Positions 1 to 10,849 of a DNA stretch of 64,000 bases are shown piece by piece (position 1 is the stretch's first letter; each line of letters starts with the position of its first letter). The notes beneath the pieces were generated by a model, which was given only the letters and a program-made list of their open reading frames with translations, was not told the origin of the DNA and did no database searches. Where the stretch lies: assembly GCA_036898135.1 (NCBI GenBank), contig CM072512.1, positions 21,741,968 to 21,805,967 of the forward strand, read 5' to 3'. Made by a program: the position numbers and the translations under genes. The DNA comes from Oncomelania hupensis. Lineage: Eukaryota > Mollusca > Gastropoda > Littorinimorpha > Pomatiopsidae.

Positions 1-223
1 GGCTGATGAGGCGTGCCCGGCCGCCTGGGGTTAAGAAGGCAGTACTGTGGGCAGCGAGAGGTTAGCGAAAAGGGAGAAGCGCAGGGTGGGAAGAAAGGGT
101 AAAGCTGCTGTAGAGGCTCTGTGGACCGTGAAATGTGAACAGGGTGTAGGATGGTGACGAGTGACACCGGAACGCGCACGGTGGATGAGCTATGCAGGTA
201 GTGGTGGTAAGTACATTACATTA

Positions 224-781
224 CATTATTATTGCTTTAGGTCCAGCGGACTCTTCCGAGCCAAATCAGGACCGGACAACCCCCGATCCGCATAAAAGAT
301 CTGCTGAAACAACCCTAGTGGCAAAACCGAAAGCTCTCCACCAGCCAGTCACTTTACAATAAAGACACCCCACGCAGGGGACGGCTGAGGCTTCACCCCA
401 ACTTATCGAACCCCCGTTTACAAAAACAAAATAGAATAAAAACATCAGTATAAATTATCAACAAAACACATACATATAAAATGCCTACATTGCTAAATAA
501 TAACATCATAGGAAGCCCCAGTGACCACCTGGCAGAAAGCGTCCAATATTCCCAAGCTGATCCAACAGACCTCATACACAAACAAGGAGTCTTGTCCCGG
601 AAGAATTTTCAAGAAAAAGGGTAGGAGACTGATCTAGCGAAGAAGACGATAGTATAGCAGATTGATAGAAAAGAGCAGGAATGAGAAAGAGCAAATGAGA
701 AAGACAGCGACAGTGAAAATTTAAAGCACTAAATTTCCAGAAAGTGGGGATACTGAAACCCCCGGCACCACAACGGGGGTG
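224..781 (-). repeat. 705-bp retroposon family 'X', copy X1 (5'-truncated)
   Basis: One of several copies of a dispersed element. Read on the minus strand it runs from a hairpin of C and G runs (right end, near 760-781) to a left end beginning with the TTGCTTTAGGTCCAGCGGA motif. Copies recur near 16.4, 16.8, 28.0, 28.8 and 33.5 kb. The two complete copies (16825-17529 and 28025-28729) show the full element is 705 bp with target-site duplications, so this copy lacks about 125 bp at its 5' end. It contains the 62-codon minus-strand frame shared by several copies (393-581). I regard that frame as part of the repeat, not a gene. Confidence 0.8.
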
Positions 782-950
782 TGGTGGTAAGTAGTTAATG
801 GTGTTAAATAGTAGTCAGCAATCCTGTTCGCTCCCCAAATCCCACTACCACCAAAAAGGGTAGTTAGGGCTTGTCGGTAAAAGCAGCAAGCAATAATTTA
901 TTTTTGTGTTTTATTTCCAGATAACAGCAAGATGATATTGCACTAAAAGG

Positions 951-1027
<77 letters not shown>

Positions 1028-2094
1028 ATAATAATAATAATAATAATATAAGCGCCTTATTCCTAATTCAGACTCAAAGCGCGGCGATCTGCAACCAACA
1101 TACACGCTCACATGCAGCAGACACTCCTACAAACACAACAAACGTGCATTCGTCACTCAAACACGTGGTGTAATGGCACGTCGCTATTAGAAAGAAGACT
1201 AACCATTCCCATCCAAGTGGTAACGGTGCTTGATAAGGCTGAAAGGGACCCAAGCCCCTTCGACAGATCCTTGAAAAAAAATATGTGAAGTACAATAACC
1301 TTGACCTTGGAGAAAGTACAAATACCAATGATCCAACATGCCTAAAAGTAGTTAAAGTACAAGCACAAAGTAAAACAAAAACAAAAAAAAATGAATTTAG
1401 GTTCAGCTATTCTGGAGATAAGGCCAAGGTAAAGTGTTTTGAACAAATAAAGTTACATTCTGAGCGACGGACCGACCGACTGGCGGACTGCCCGACAGCC
1501 GGATTTCTACTGAAGGATGGCCCATGATTTGAAGTACCTGTTATACCAAAACTCAAAAGACATCTCTTTAGCTGTTTTCGAGATATCGAGCAAAACGTGT
1601 TTAACAACAAAATAACTCGTCGTCTTGACTTCTGCGGTAGAGCCAATATGATGGCACGGGATGCAGGCCGATAATATATTTCTATGAAGTTTGGTCAAAA
1701 TCCGTTCAGTGGTTCTTTAGATATAGCCGACACACGGACCTACCGACCGATCGACAGACCGACATTTGGCTCGTTCTGGTTCCCGACTGTTTCAAGGTAT
1801 ACACAAGTGATTTCAGGTTCCCTTGAACGTGAACAAGGAATTTTAGGTGTCAAAATCACGGTTCCAGAGAGTGAAACTCACTTAGCTTATTTCCGCTTGG
1901 CAGGCTATACTTCAGCCCCACTCCCTCCCACACATGCTATAATCCCATATATTATAATGATATAATTATTACGCTACATTAGTATCCTGAACTACCTCTC
2001 CGTGTCTAGAGAACTAACTTCAATTAGTTTCATTCAGTAAGGTGCTGCCATTTAACCAGATTTTGGGCTGTTAAGTATTATTGTGCAACTTGAA
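782..2094. other. Non-coding stretch with (TAC)n microsatellite
   Basis: No gene is visible. It contains a TAC/TAA triplet microsatellite at about 950-1048. Two short ACCGACCGAC-rich patches (about 1466-1490 and 1738-1768) lie in sequence resembling the 'GTCTGTCTG ... CGGATTTTG' repeat found again at 17.9 and 42.6 kb. Short open frames here have no recognisable domain. Confidence 0.6.
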
Positions 2095-2270
2095 ATGATC
2101 ACTCGACACCGGAGCGTGTAGGTGACTACTGGTCACATTATTCTGACACCAGCGAACCCGGTGATGGTAAGGGGAAAATAATATGGTCACGCGTTGGCCA
2201 ATCCGGGATTCGAACCAGGTACCTTTCGATTACTATTAAGCCGCTCTACCATCTGAGCTACTCAGCCCCA
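2095..2270 (-). repeat. tRNA-derived SINE, family 2
   Basis: On the minus strand the right end reads like a tRNA: an A-box-like TAGCTCAGATGGTAGAG and a B-box GGTTCGAATCC. It is followed by a tail region shared with copies at 21792-21988 and 34359-34513 (the 'CACCAGCGAAC' and 'GTGACTACTGG' blocks). A tRNA head with a common non-tRNA body is the signature of a Pol III-transcribed SINE. It is not a tRNA gene, because the acceptor stem does not close into a mature tRNA with the usual ends. Confidence 0.8.
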
Positions 2271-2939
2271 TAAACCACAGGCACACAATCCTCTCCCCTT
2301 TATAATACACAGCCCATGCGCTAAAGTTGGTCACGCTGATTTAAAAAAAAAATTCCTGTGTGCATACACAGGCCTTTATAAGTGGGGTAAGCCATGTAGT
2401 GCTTCTAGCAGTTGATCTTTAGAACTTTCAAACGCAAATTTTAGATCCAAATTTCGCAATTATCTTACACAAAAGTATGACTATACATATAAGCACATAG
2501 TAAGCTCTTGCCATACAAAGAAATACATTTTATTAGTTTTCTGGCTAATTTTGATCTCAATCTCAGACGCAATTTGAAAAAAAAACAACGTGTTTTGACT
2601 GGGGCGGTTGTTTATTCACAACACAAAACTATATTCAATATCTAAATGTATGCACAATCCATTCTTCCTCATACGGGTTTTAGTTACTTAGTTACGAATA
2701 AAATATGTCTGAGGTAAAGCTGTACGAACTGTACAAATCTGACCTTTTAAACTCTGTCAAGAATTCCCTGGAAAACAACTAGGTTGGGAAATGTTTGGTA
2801 TAATAAGTCTCAAGGATCGAATGTTTTTGCTGAAGGGTATGAACAAGGGATAAAGAAAAGGCAAGATCATAATTTAACAACTGGAATTCAGAAATTAATT
2901 CACACAAATGATTTTTATTATAATTATAGCATGATGGTA
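2271..2939. other. Stretch with no recognised feature
   Basis: AT-rich sequence with short A runs. I see no coding, RNA or repeat feature that I can support. The frame that starts at 2784 only becomes recognisable at 2940, where the RTE fragment begins. Confidence 0.5.
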
Positions 2940-3734
2940 ATGAGTAGACTCATTACCATCCGTCTGAGAGCAGCTCTTTCCCACACCACCATCATCCAGG
3001 CCTATGACGACAGCGAAGCCGAGGATTTCTATGAACATCTGCGGGCTATCCTTGACCACGTACCGAGGATGGACATAGTCATAGTGCAATGCGACTGGAA
3101 AGCAAAAGTTGGCCAAGATACGCACCACAACTGGGGAGACACATGTGGACTCCACAGCAACAACGAGACAAACGACAGAGGTCTGAGACTGTCGGAGATT
3201 GTGAGATACAACAATCTGATACTGGCAAATACGCTTGGTCCCCCACAAAGAATCCAGACGTTAGACCTGGTACAGTCCCAGCGGGGAGCATCACAACCAG
3301 ATTGACTACATCATGGTCGACAAGAAACGCTTCAGATCAAGCGTCAACATCGGCAGGAAATGCACTTTTTTAGAAGCAGACATCGGAAGTGACCACGATG
3401 TTGTGATGATAACTTTCCAGCTCCACTTGAAAAGTTGGACCCTCACAGCAGACCTACAACGAAGAATACAAAGCATGGAGATGAGGTGCTACAGAAAACT
3501 TCAATAATGGTACTGGATGCAGTCAATACAACATTTTCAAAAATAAAAATGCGATTTTCTTTCCGTCTTCCAATAGCGATCTTCCTGCCTTTACACCTCC
3601 TGTTTGAGTGCTGGATGTGTATTTGTTGTGAGGGTGAATGAGACAGGTGAGCGTGTATGTTGGTACAGATCGCCGCGCTTTGAGCCTGATTGATTTGGGG
3701 AAAGGTGGGTATATACCATCCTGTATTATTATTA

Positions 3735-3814
<80 letters not shown>

Positions 3815-4160
3815 TCCTATACCCAGCACATCCCCAACGACAAAGTCCGACAGACAATCACACAAGTTATTGGACAACACGATGACATGCTCAAAGTGGT
3901 ACATGGTGAAGAAACGGAAACTCCGATGGTATGGCCACGTCACCAGAGCATCAGGCCTTGCAAAGACTATCTTTCAAGGCACGGTGCAAGGAGGCAGAAG
4001 ATGAGGTAGACAGAAATAAAGGTGGGAGGACAACATTCGAGAATGGACTGGCTTGATACTAGGCGAAACCATGAGGGTTGCTGAGGACAGGGAAAGATGG
4101 AGTACGCTGGTTAAACGATCATTTGTGGTGCCCCAACGACTTTCGAGTTACGGGATATGA
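2940..4160 (+). pseudogene. RTE-type non-LTR retrotransposon, rearranged remnant
   Basis: Positions 2940-3432 encode part of an exonuclease-endonuclease-phosphatase domain, including an 'IVQCDWKAKVGQD' block (the family norm has GDWN). The sequence then jumps at about 3433 straight to the C-terminal end of the reverse transcriptase protein ('RRIQSMEMRCYRKLQ'). After an insert (3506-3814) it resumes at 3815-4155 with the 'ISYTQHIPND' and 'WYGHVTRASGLAKTI' blocks and the 3' end near the GAGTTACGGGATA motif. The whole RT core is deleted and frames are broken, so it cannot encode a functional enzyme. Better copies lie at 21475-25125 and 45288-49784 on the other strand. Confidence 0.85.
3506..3814 (+). 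repeat. Retroposon-like insert with (ATT)n tail inside the RTE remnant
   Basis: This segment separates two parts of the RTE protein that are contiguous in other copies. It ends with a CGCTTTGAGC...ATATACCATCC sequence followed by about 85 bases of ATT repeat. That layout is typical of a SINE or L2-type 3' end with a microsatellite tail. No target-site duplication was established. Confidence 0.5.
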
Positions 4161-4164
4161 TAGG

Positions 4165-4551
4165 ACAGGATATAGATTTAGAATGTTTACAGAAAATTTT
4201 GAATTTGAAAAATATTTGACATTTCTGGCCGCCAATTTAGGTGCTGTTTTAATAAAATTTTGAACCTCAAATCATAAGCTACCAATTCAAAAGGGATGTT
4301 TTTTTGGAATCCAGAGATGTGACAGAATCTGTAATAAATGTACATGTACTCTAAATGAGCTGGGAGATGAATTTGATTTTATTTGTATATGTCCACAATT
4401 TGATGATGATCGAAAATATCTGTTTAAAAGGTTTTTCTATATGGGACCGAAAGCTAATAAATGTTTTAATTTATTTAAAACAAAGAATAAAACTGTTGTG
4501 CTGAAACTGGCTAGGTTTGTGAAGATAATACTGGCTTGCATCAGAACTTAA
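4165..4551 (+). pseudogene. C-terminal fragment of a second non-LTR reverse transcriptase
   Basis: The same frame runs through one TGA (4261-4263). The upstream part gives 'FEKYLTFLAANLGAVLIKF'. The downstream part has a Cys-rich knuckle ('CDRICNKCTC'), then 'NELGDEFDFICICPQF', and ends at TAA (4549-4551). This pattern (SHKL...RICxxC...DExHxxxxCPxF) is what follows the RT domain in many invertebrate non-LTR elements. Because the part after the stop has no ATG it is easily overlooked. It abuts the 3' end of the RTE remnant, suggesting one element inserted beside the other. A related fragment may lie at 62380-63325. Confidence 0.65.
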
Positions 4552-4754
4552 TAGAATCGAAGATGATATGATTTGTGATAATAATAATAGTAATTAATTT
4601 CAATAAATAATGATAGTTTAAATATGTAAAACACCCTCATTCAATACCAATTTGTACACAACTTCACTTCCTCTTGCGACAAAGTGCGTGCGATTTGTGA
4701 TCAGGTTGTGTGGACATAATTTGTATGTAGTATGCTTGTGTTGTGTGATAAAAA

Positions 4755-5030
4755 TGAATGTGTATATTGCGAATGTTTATGGTGGGCCCTTTAGAATGCG
4801 AGTGTGAATGATTAACTTTTATTGTTGTACTATATATACATATGGTTACAACATTGTAGTAATATAATATATTACTACAATGTTGTCACCAAATGTATAT
4901 ATAGTACAACAATATATTGCGAATGTTTATAGTGTGCCCTCTAGAATGCGAGTGTGAATGTGATTAACTTTTATTATATAGTAGCCTACAACAATAAAAG
5001 TTCATCATTCACACTCGCATTATAGAGGTA
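4755..5030. repeat. Small foldback (MITE-like) with palindromic core
   Basis: Positions 4821-4866 and 4868-4912 form a near-complete palindrome (ATTGTTGTACTATATATAC ... its complement). The flanking block GAATGCGAGTGTGAATG occurs at about 4796-4812, again at about 4945-4961, and in inverse orientation at about 5007-5024. This is the structure of a foldback or miniature inverted-repeat element, possibly two overlapping copies. Confidence 0.65.
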
Positions 5031-5048
5031 AGGCTGCTGCGCTCCTTT

Positions 5049-5510
5049 GTTTGTCATCTCCATCTTCCTATACGCTTGCGAAACATGGACCCTCACAGCA
5101 GATCTCCAACGAAGAATACAAAGCATGGAGATGAGGTGCTACAGAAGACTTCTGGGCATTTCCCATACCCAGCACAACGATGAAGTCTGACAGACCATCA
5201 CACAAGCCATTGGACAACACGATGACCTGCTCACAGTGGTGAAAAAACGGCAAATATCTGATGGTATGGCCACGTCACCAGATCATCAGGTCTTGCAATG
5301 ACCATCCTGCAAGGCACAGTGCAAGGAGGTAGAAGAAGAGGGAGACCGAAAAGAGGTGGGAGGACAACATTCGAGAATGGACTGGTTTGACACTGAGCAA
5401 AACCCTCAGGGTTGCTGAGGACAGAGAAAGATGTGGTACGTTGGTTAAGCGATCATCTGTGGTGCCTTTACGACCTCCGAGTTACGGGATAGGATGGGAT
5501 AGGATAGGAC
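5049..5510 (+). pseudogene. RTE element 3'-end fragment
   Basis: It encodes the last part of the RTE polyprotein: 'MDPHSR..TKNTKHGDEVLQKTS' in one frame, then WYGHVT and 'GGRRRGRPK..WEDNIREWTGL'-like sequence in another. It finishes with the family's 3' end, GAGTTACGGGATAGGATGG and GGATA-type tandem repeats. It is severely 5'-truncated, as is usual for target-primed reverse transcription products, and it carries frameshifts. Confidence 0.8.
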
Positions 5511-5575
5511 ACGATAAACATTCGCGATGCACATATTCATTTCTATCATTCAACACAAGCATACTACAAACAAAT

Positions 5576-5578
<3 letters not shown>

Positions 5579-5653
<75 letters not shown>

Positions 5654-6068
5654 TTCGTCATTTATAAGGCGCCTTAGCCTAAGGATCAAGGCGCTGGCCG
5701 ATACAGGATCTAACTCAAACCGTCCGAGACGCCCACCCGCAGCCTTTGGCGCATGGTATGACGCCCGGACAACTGAGCACAATCCTGGGCAGCCAGGGAT
5801 GGGGGAGAAGGACCAAGTGCATGCTGGGTGTGTTCTTGTAACCGGCACTCACCCGTCTAGGACATGAGCGTCAGGATCTTTAAAGTCCGTTATGATGGAA
5901 TGTATGCGACACACAGACTAGACCTCGGTTTATACTCTCATCCGAAGGAGTAGGAAAACAGGAGTAAAGTGTCTTTCCCAGAGACACAACACAATGGCTC
6001 GGCCAGGGCTCGAACCCGGGACCTTCAGATCCTCAAGCCGAAGCACTACCATTAGACCACAGTGCCTC
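5579..6068 (-). repeat. tRNA-derived SINE, family 1, with (ATT)n tail
   Basis: Reading the minus strand from 6068: a tRNA-like head with A-box TGGTCTAATGG and B-box GGTTCGAGCCC, a body identical in layout to the plus-strand copy at 7418-7915, then a run of ATT triplets (plus-strand AAT, 5579-5652). The microsatellite is therefore the SINE's own 3' tail, not an independent repeat. The open frames crossing it are repeat artefacts. Confidence 0.85.
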
Positions 6069-6501
6069 CCTTACAGTATATACATTTTGGGTTCCATTTC
6101 TAACCATCAAGCTTGATTATTATAATTTTGTGTCTAGTACAGAAGAAATACAACCAAATTCTTCCGAAGGCCCGTGTGCTTTACTACAATATGGACATTT
6201 ATTTCCTTCCGAAGTCCTCACTCCCAAATCTCGCCTCACATAAATATGGAAAAAGTTTAATTCCTAACGATTGATTTTGTTGACACAAGGGATTATAGCT
6301 ATCAGTTTGCATAATGTATGCAAATCCACTCTGGGAGGTGCTAACCATAGCACATTTTAACAAGAGTTCAAACATTGCCAAGTTCCATTTAATCACAAAA
6401 CAAGACGTTCTTTGATCAGTAAAATGTTTTGTATGATCAGATAAGGATAAGATAAACATCGAGGTTTTCTTCTTCTTCTTCTTCTTCTTGTTCTCATCCT
6501 G
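6069..6501. other. Non-coding spacer with short (TTC)n
   Basis: No gene recognised. A short TTC run lies at about 6468-6489, immediately left of the solo LTR. TCCTG at 6497-6501 is one copy of the LTR's target-site duplication. Confidence 0.5.
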
Positions 6502-7094
6502 TGTTACGTTTGTGACGCGCACGATAGATCCGACCGTTTTGTTTTGCAAAACATGCAATAACAGAGGGTATTTACCTTTGATTTGATTTTGCATTGTTGT
6601 TAGAAGAAGCTTAGTTGATAATAATTTTCGTTGGTCGATATTATTTTTTCGAATTTTCTAGAATTAATTCTTTACTATCGATCGAAGCATGTAGATAAAT
6701 CTAGTGGTAGCTAAGAGATTCTTCTAACCTAAATAAAGTTATATGACGTAAGACAGTGCATAGTTCTGGTGACGAATTTTATTCTGATATGCTGATACTG
6801 CGTCACGTTGGAATGTTCGAACATTCTCTCGATTATACAGGGACTATATAGGTGATGCACTGTGTCTGCGAGGAGAGTGAAAAGTGAAAAGTGAAAAAAG
6901 CGATTGAGCGATCTTGTATGCAGTTGTTGATGTATGCAATGTATGCTGAATAAAGTTGGAAAACTTCATACGACGACTCCTGCCTTGTTGCTGAGTGAAC
7001 AGGTTGCGTGGATAAACGAATCTGAGTTACACTTATCAGGATTCAAGCATCGGGGCTGAATCAACTACTGATAAAAAACAACAACAGTGTAACA
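6502..7094 (+). mobile_element. Solo LTR of an LTR retrotransposon
   Basis: A 593-bp unit that starts TGTTAC and ends GTAACA (inverted termini, TG...CA). It is flanked by perfect 5-bp direct repeats TCCTG (6497-6501 and 7095-7099) and has an AATAAA signal near 6951. These are the defining features of an LTR left by recombination between two LTRs. Further copies lie at 46747-47386 (minus) and 45002-45287 plus 49785-49806 (plus, split). No gag or pol is attached, so the superfamily is unknown; a 5-bp duplication fits Gypsy or BEL-type elements. Confidence 0.85.
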
Positions 7095-7417
7095 TCCTGT
7101 ATTTCCACCTCTTCATTCTGTTTCTTCAACTTCTACGTTTAGCTTGCTTGTCCTTCTATTTCTCCCATAGCTCCTTATTTCCTCTCTTCCTTTTCCTTTT
7201 TCTTCCATCTTCTACTTTTTCTTATTTTCTTTGTCCTCCACTTTCACTATCTTCCACCTCTTTCTTATCCTGCTTCTACTTCTCTCTACTTTCTTTCTTT
7301 GTTTATTTCTTATTGTTCTCTTTCTTCCTCCTCTTATTGTTGTTGTTGTTGTGGTGGTTTTTCTTCTTCTTCTTCTTCTTCTTCTTCTTCTTCTTCTTCT
7401 TCTTCTGCTTCTATTTG
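7095..7417 (+). repeat. Pyrimidine-rich tract, (TTC)n
   Basis: Almost pure C/T on the plus strand, ending in a TTC array (about 7361-7406). The frames here (poly-Phe, poly-Leu, or poly-Arg/Lys on the opposite strand) follow from the triplet composition and are not proteins. The mirror-symmetric polypyrimidine sequence could form triplex DNA. Confidence 0.75.
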
Positions 7418-7830
7418 AAGCACTGTGGTCTAATGGTAGTGCTTCGGTTTGCGGATCTGAACGTTCCAGGTTCAAACCCTGACCGGGCCATTGTGTTGTG
7501 TCCCTGGGAAAGACACTTTACTCCTGTTTTCCTACTCCTTCGGATGAGAGTATAAACCGAGGTCTAGTCTGTGTCGCATGCATTCCATCATAACGGACTT
7601 TAAAGATCCTGACGCTCATGTCCTAGACGGGTGAGTGCCGGTAACAAGAACACACCCAGCATGCACTTGGTCCTTCTCCCCAATCCCTTGCGGCTCAGGA
7701 TTGTGCTCAGTTGTCCGGGCGTCAGACCATGCGCCCAAAGGCAGCGGGTGGGCGTCTCGGGCGGTTTGAGTTAGATCTTGTATCGGCCAGCGCCTTGATC
7801 CTTAGGCTAAGGCGACTTACAAATGACGAA

Positions 7831-7915
<85 letters not shown>
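7418..7915 (+). repeat. tRNA-derived SINE, family 1, with long (ATT)n tail
   Basis: The head at 7421-7490 carries an A-box (TGGTCTAATGGTAG) and a B-box (GGTTCAAACCC) with tRNA spacing. The body matches the minus-strand copy at 5579-6068. The 3' end runs directly into ATT repeats (about 7831-7914). A 3'-part fragment of the same family lies at 16249-16312. The paired copies show that at least some of the long ATT arrays in this window began as SINE tails. Confidence 0.85.
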
Positions 7916-8230
7916 TCTTCTTTTTTCTTCTTCTTCTTCTTCTTCTTCTTCTTCTTCTTCTTCTTCTTCTTCTTCTTCTTCTTCTTTCCCTTCTCTCTTT
8001 CCTCTTCTTCTTCAAGTTTTCTTTCACTCTTTCTTCTACTTTTTTTCTGCTTTCTTCTTCGTCTTCTTCCTCTGATCATTCCCCTCACCTTTGTTGTTGT
8101 TTCTCTCCCCCTTTAATCTTCTTCTTCTGCTTCTTCTTCTTCTTCTTCTTCTTCTTCTTCTTCTGCTTCTGCTTCTTCTTCTTCTTCTTCTTCTTCTTCT
8201 TCTTCTTCTTCTTCTTCTTCTTCTTCCTAG
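7916..8230 (+). repeat. (TTC)n polypyrimidine arrays
   Basis: Two long TTC arrays (about 7928-7986 and 8120-8226) in C/T-only sequence, contiguous with the SINE tail to the left. No coding content; the long Phe, Leu and Ser frames are translation of the repeat. Confidence 0.8.
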
Positions 8231-8500
8231 TAAGTCTTTAGAAGTATCTAGTGCCTACCATTAATTTCAACAATAATAAAAATATTACTATGTTGGCATG
8301 GAATATTTCATTGCGTTGTGAACGATAATTTAGTTACTAATTTTGCCGCATATATACATGTACCATGAAGATGCGACGGTAATGCAGTTGGTATTTTGCA
8401 TTGACAGTGTGCGAACTCATTGCAAGTTTAAATTGGGATATCGGGCAATATACTGTAGTACTTTTGAAATCTGAAAATCTGAATCTGTAGGGGAATAGTA

Positions 8501-8677
8501 ATGATGATGATGATGGTAATGATGATGATGATGAAGATGATGGTAATGATGATGACGACGACGATTATGATGATGATGATAATAATGATGGTAATGATGA
8601 CGACGACGACGATTATGATGATGATGATAATAATGATGGTAATGACGACGACGACGACGACGACGATGATGATGGTA

Positions 8678-8734
<57 letters not shown>

Positions 8735-8757
8735 GTAATGATGACGACGACGACGAC

Positions 8758-8802
<45 letters not shown>

Positions 8803-8803
8803 A

Positions 8804-8881
<78 letters not shown>

Positions 8882-8883
8882 AT
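8501..8883 (+). repeat. (GAT)n / (GAC)n microsatellite
   Basis: About 380 bases of GAT triplets interspersed with GAC and GGTAAT blocks, several of which recur as higher-order units (for example the block around 8540-8600 recurs at 8600-8660). This suggests duplication of longer segments within the array. The Met/Asp homopolymer frames are not genes. Confidence 0.85.
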
Positions 8884-9226
8884 TATTACTAAGAGATGTT
8901 AGTTTAGTTTTGGTGGCAATGGGTGTACCTTGGAAATTGCATTGTTGTCACTGTAATAATTATAATGGTCAAACGTCGCTCACGCCGACCGCTAGGGTTA
9001 AAATTGTAGGCGTCCCTTCCTTGTTCTGTAAACAAACAACTGTGCTTACTTATAAACACTTTGGTTGCGGTGTTACTTTTATCATCACTCTTGATGCTAT
9101 TAATAGGCACTTAAAAACAAATGAATTCATCGATTTATAATTATCAAAAGCATACTTTTGAAAGAGACTCTATTATTTTGTTTGGGCTTGATCTTAATTT
9201 TTTTGACCAGGCAACAGTCACTGTGA
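8884..9226. other. Stretch with no recognised feature
   Basis: Unique-looking sequence with no conserved domain, RNA structure or repeat that I can identify. Confidence 0.4.
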
Positions 9227-10550
9227 ATACGAATACGAATACGAATACGAATACGAATACGAATACGATCACTTTATTATCTCAATCAAAGAGAAATTCA
9301 CACGTGGTGCCAGATATAAATGTTACAAGACGATAAAGGACATTATAACAACAATAAACAGTGAACAGTAAAACAGGATAAAAGTATATCAAGACAACAT
9401 TACTGAATTAACCATTTAAAACTGTAATCATAAGAATCATAAGAAGTTACATGGGGAATAACAGATACCTATCACATGATTTACGTTCAGTGTCATAATC
9501 ATGATATAAGGTATTGCAACATAACAATCACTGTTGGCAAGCAATAATCACATCAATATACAACAACGTAAGACTTTTAGGTAAAGATGTTCATAGAAGA
9601 ATATACAAATCGCTAAGCAAATAGGCCTACACTAAACAGAAATGTAAGAAGACAGGGGCACATACTCACTATTCATGCGGATTGGACATTAATTGTATAA
9701 ATCATGCCACGCACACTGTCACAATGGAAGCATCATACGTTCAAATTTTCAATCATTTAATAAAGAGATTGCGGTGGGTATAAAACTATTTTTAGTGCGT
9801 ACAGTTTTGAACTTTGGTGTCCTGTAGCGCCTACCCGAGGGCAGGAGATTGAAGTGGTGCGCGAGCACGTGACTGCTGTCTTGAAGTATGCGACGGGCCT
9901 TTCTCACCACTCGCCTTTCATACATCGCTTTCATACTCACTTGTTGCACTCCCACAACCTTCCCACAAACTCTCACCACTCTGTCCAACACATTCCTACT
10001 GTCCAAAGACAACCTTCCATACCAACATACAAATGAGAAAGTGAGAATGGAAGAGATGAACGAATCATAAAAGGTTTGGAGGATACGGTTTTGAACATGC
10101 AAGCGTCGGAGTTTCTGGAGGCAATAAATTCTAGATTGGCATTTTTTGTGAATACCATTGACGTTAAAAGAGAAGTTCAGCTTCTCGTCAATGATGGTGC
10201 CAAGGTACTTGTATTCTGTGACCCTCTCTACTGTAGCACCGCCAATGACGAGAGCGGGGATGGGGGCGGGGTTGCGGCGAAAATCAACGATTAGCTCTTT
10301 TGTTTTCTTTACGTTTAAGTCGAGGTAGTTTTCCTTGCACCAGGTGCTGAAAACTTCGACAGATGAGAAATACTGAGAATTTGAGTTTGACATGTCCACC
10401 AGGGCCGAGTCGTCCGAGTACTTAATGACCGGACAGGTGTCAGAGCCACGGCAGTCGTCGGTATACAACGTAAAAAGTACCGGCGAAATTACAGTGCCCT
10501 GGGGCGCACCGACAGAGGTTTGCTTGACTGTGATTTTGAAAAGGAACTGA
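9227..10550 (-). pseudogene. Rex1-like non-LTR retrotransposon, 3' half
   Basis: The minus-strand frame 10468-9749 (239 codons) encodes the reverse-transcriptase palm and beyond: 'IKYSDDSALVDMS' (catalytic YSDD box), 'KTKELIVDFRR', 'YKYLGTIIDEKLNF', then the C-terminal 'LPSGRRYRTPKFKTVRTKNSF' block. Upstream codons to about 10545 continue the same frame ('SVGAPQGTVISPVLFTLYTDD'). These motifs match Rex1/Babar-type elements. The 3' UTR runs to about 9270 and ends in GAGATAATAAAGTGAT followed by a hexamer repeat (plus-strand AATACG, 9227-9268), a normal retroposon tail. The 5' half, including the endonuclease, is missing. Confidence 0.8.
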
Positions 10551-10849
10551 GACGGTGAAATGTGTGACCATGGGGCCCTATAAACAGAACCTCAGGTGCA
10601 TTAGCCAAGAAGAATGGAACCTCGGCAAGAATTGTGTGGATCCCCGATAGCGGACGGGTAGCGCACGGTCTTCTTGTTTAATGTGCCTGTGTAGAGAACA
10701 AAACAAAAGAAGCATTATCGTTTTAATGCTCGTCAGCACCAACTGTGAGTCTGCGTGTTCTCATTCCGTATTTCATCCCACTAACGCGCATGCACAAATT
10801 CATATTCTCATATCTAAGACTGAAAATCCCACTTTGACGTGTGCATGCG

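Noticed and set aside
2202..2275. A genuine tRNA gene
   Set aside because: The A- and B-boxes are present, but the same head is attached to a common SINE body in three places and the acceptor stem does not close.
3638..4009. Long Ile/Leu homopolymer open frames
   Set aside because: They translate the (ATT)n array and adjoining RTE 3' sequence in arbitrary frames.
7148..8241. Poly-Phe, poly-Leu and poly-Arg/Lys frames
   Set aside because: They arise from (TTC)n and (ATT)n repeats; no conserved domain on either strand.
8501..8883. Regularly spaced repeats resembling an array such as CRISPR
   Set aside because: Triplet microsatellite with no unique spacers, in a eukaryotic genome.
8501..9140. 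Met/Asp-rich open frames
   Set aside because: Translation of the (GAT)n array.
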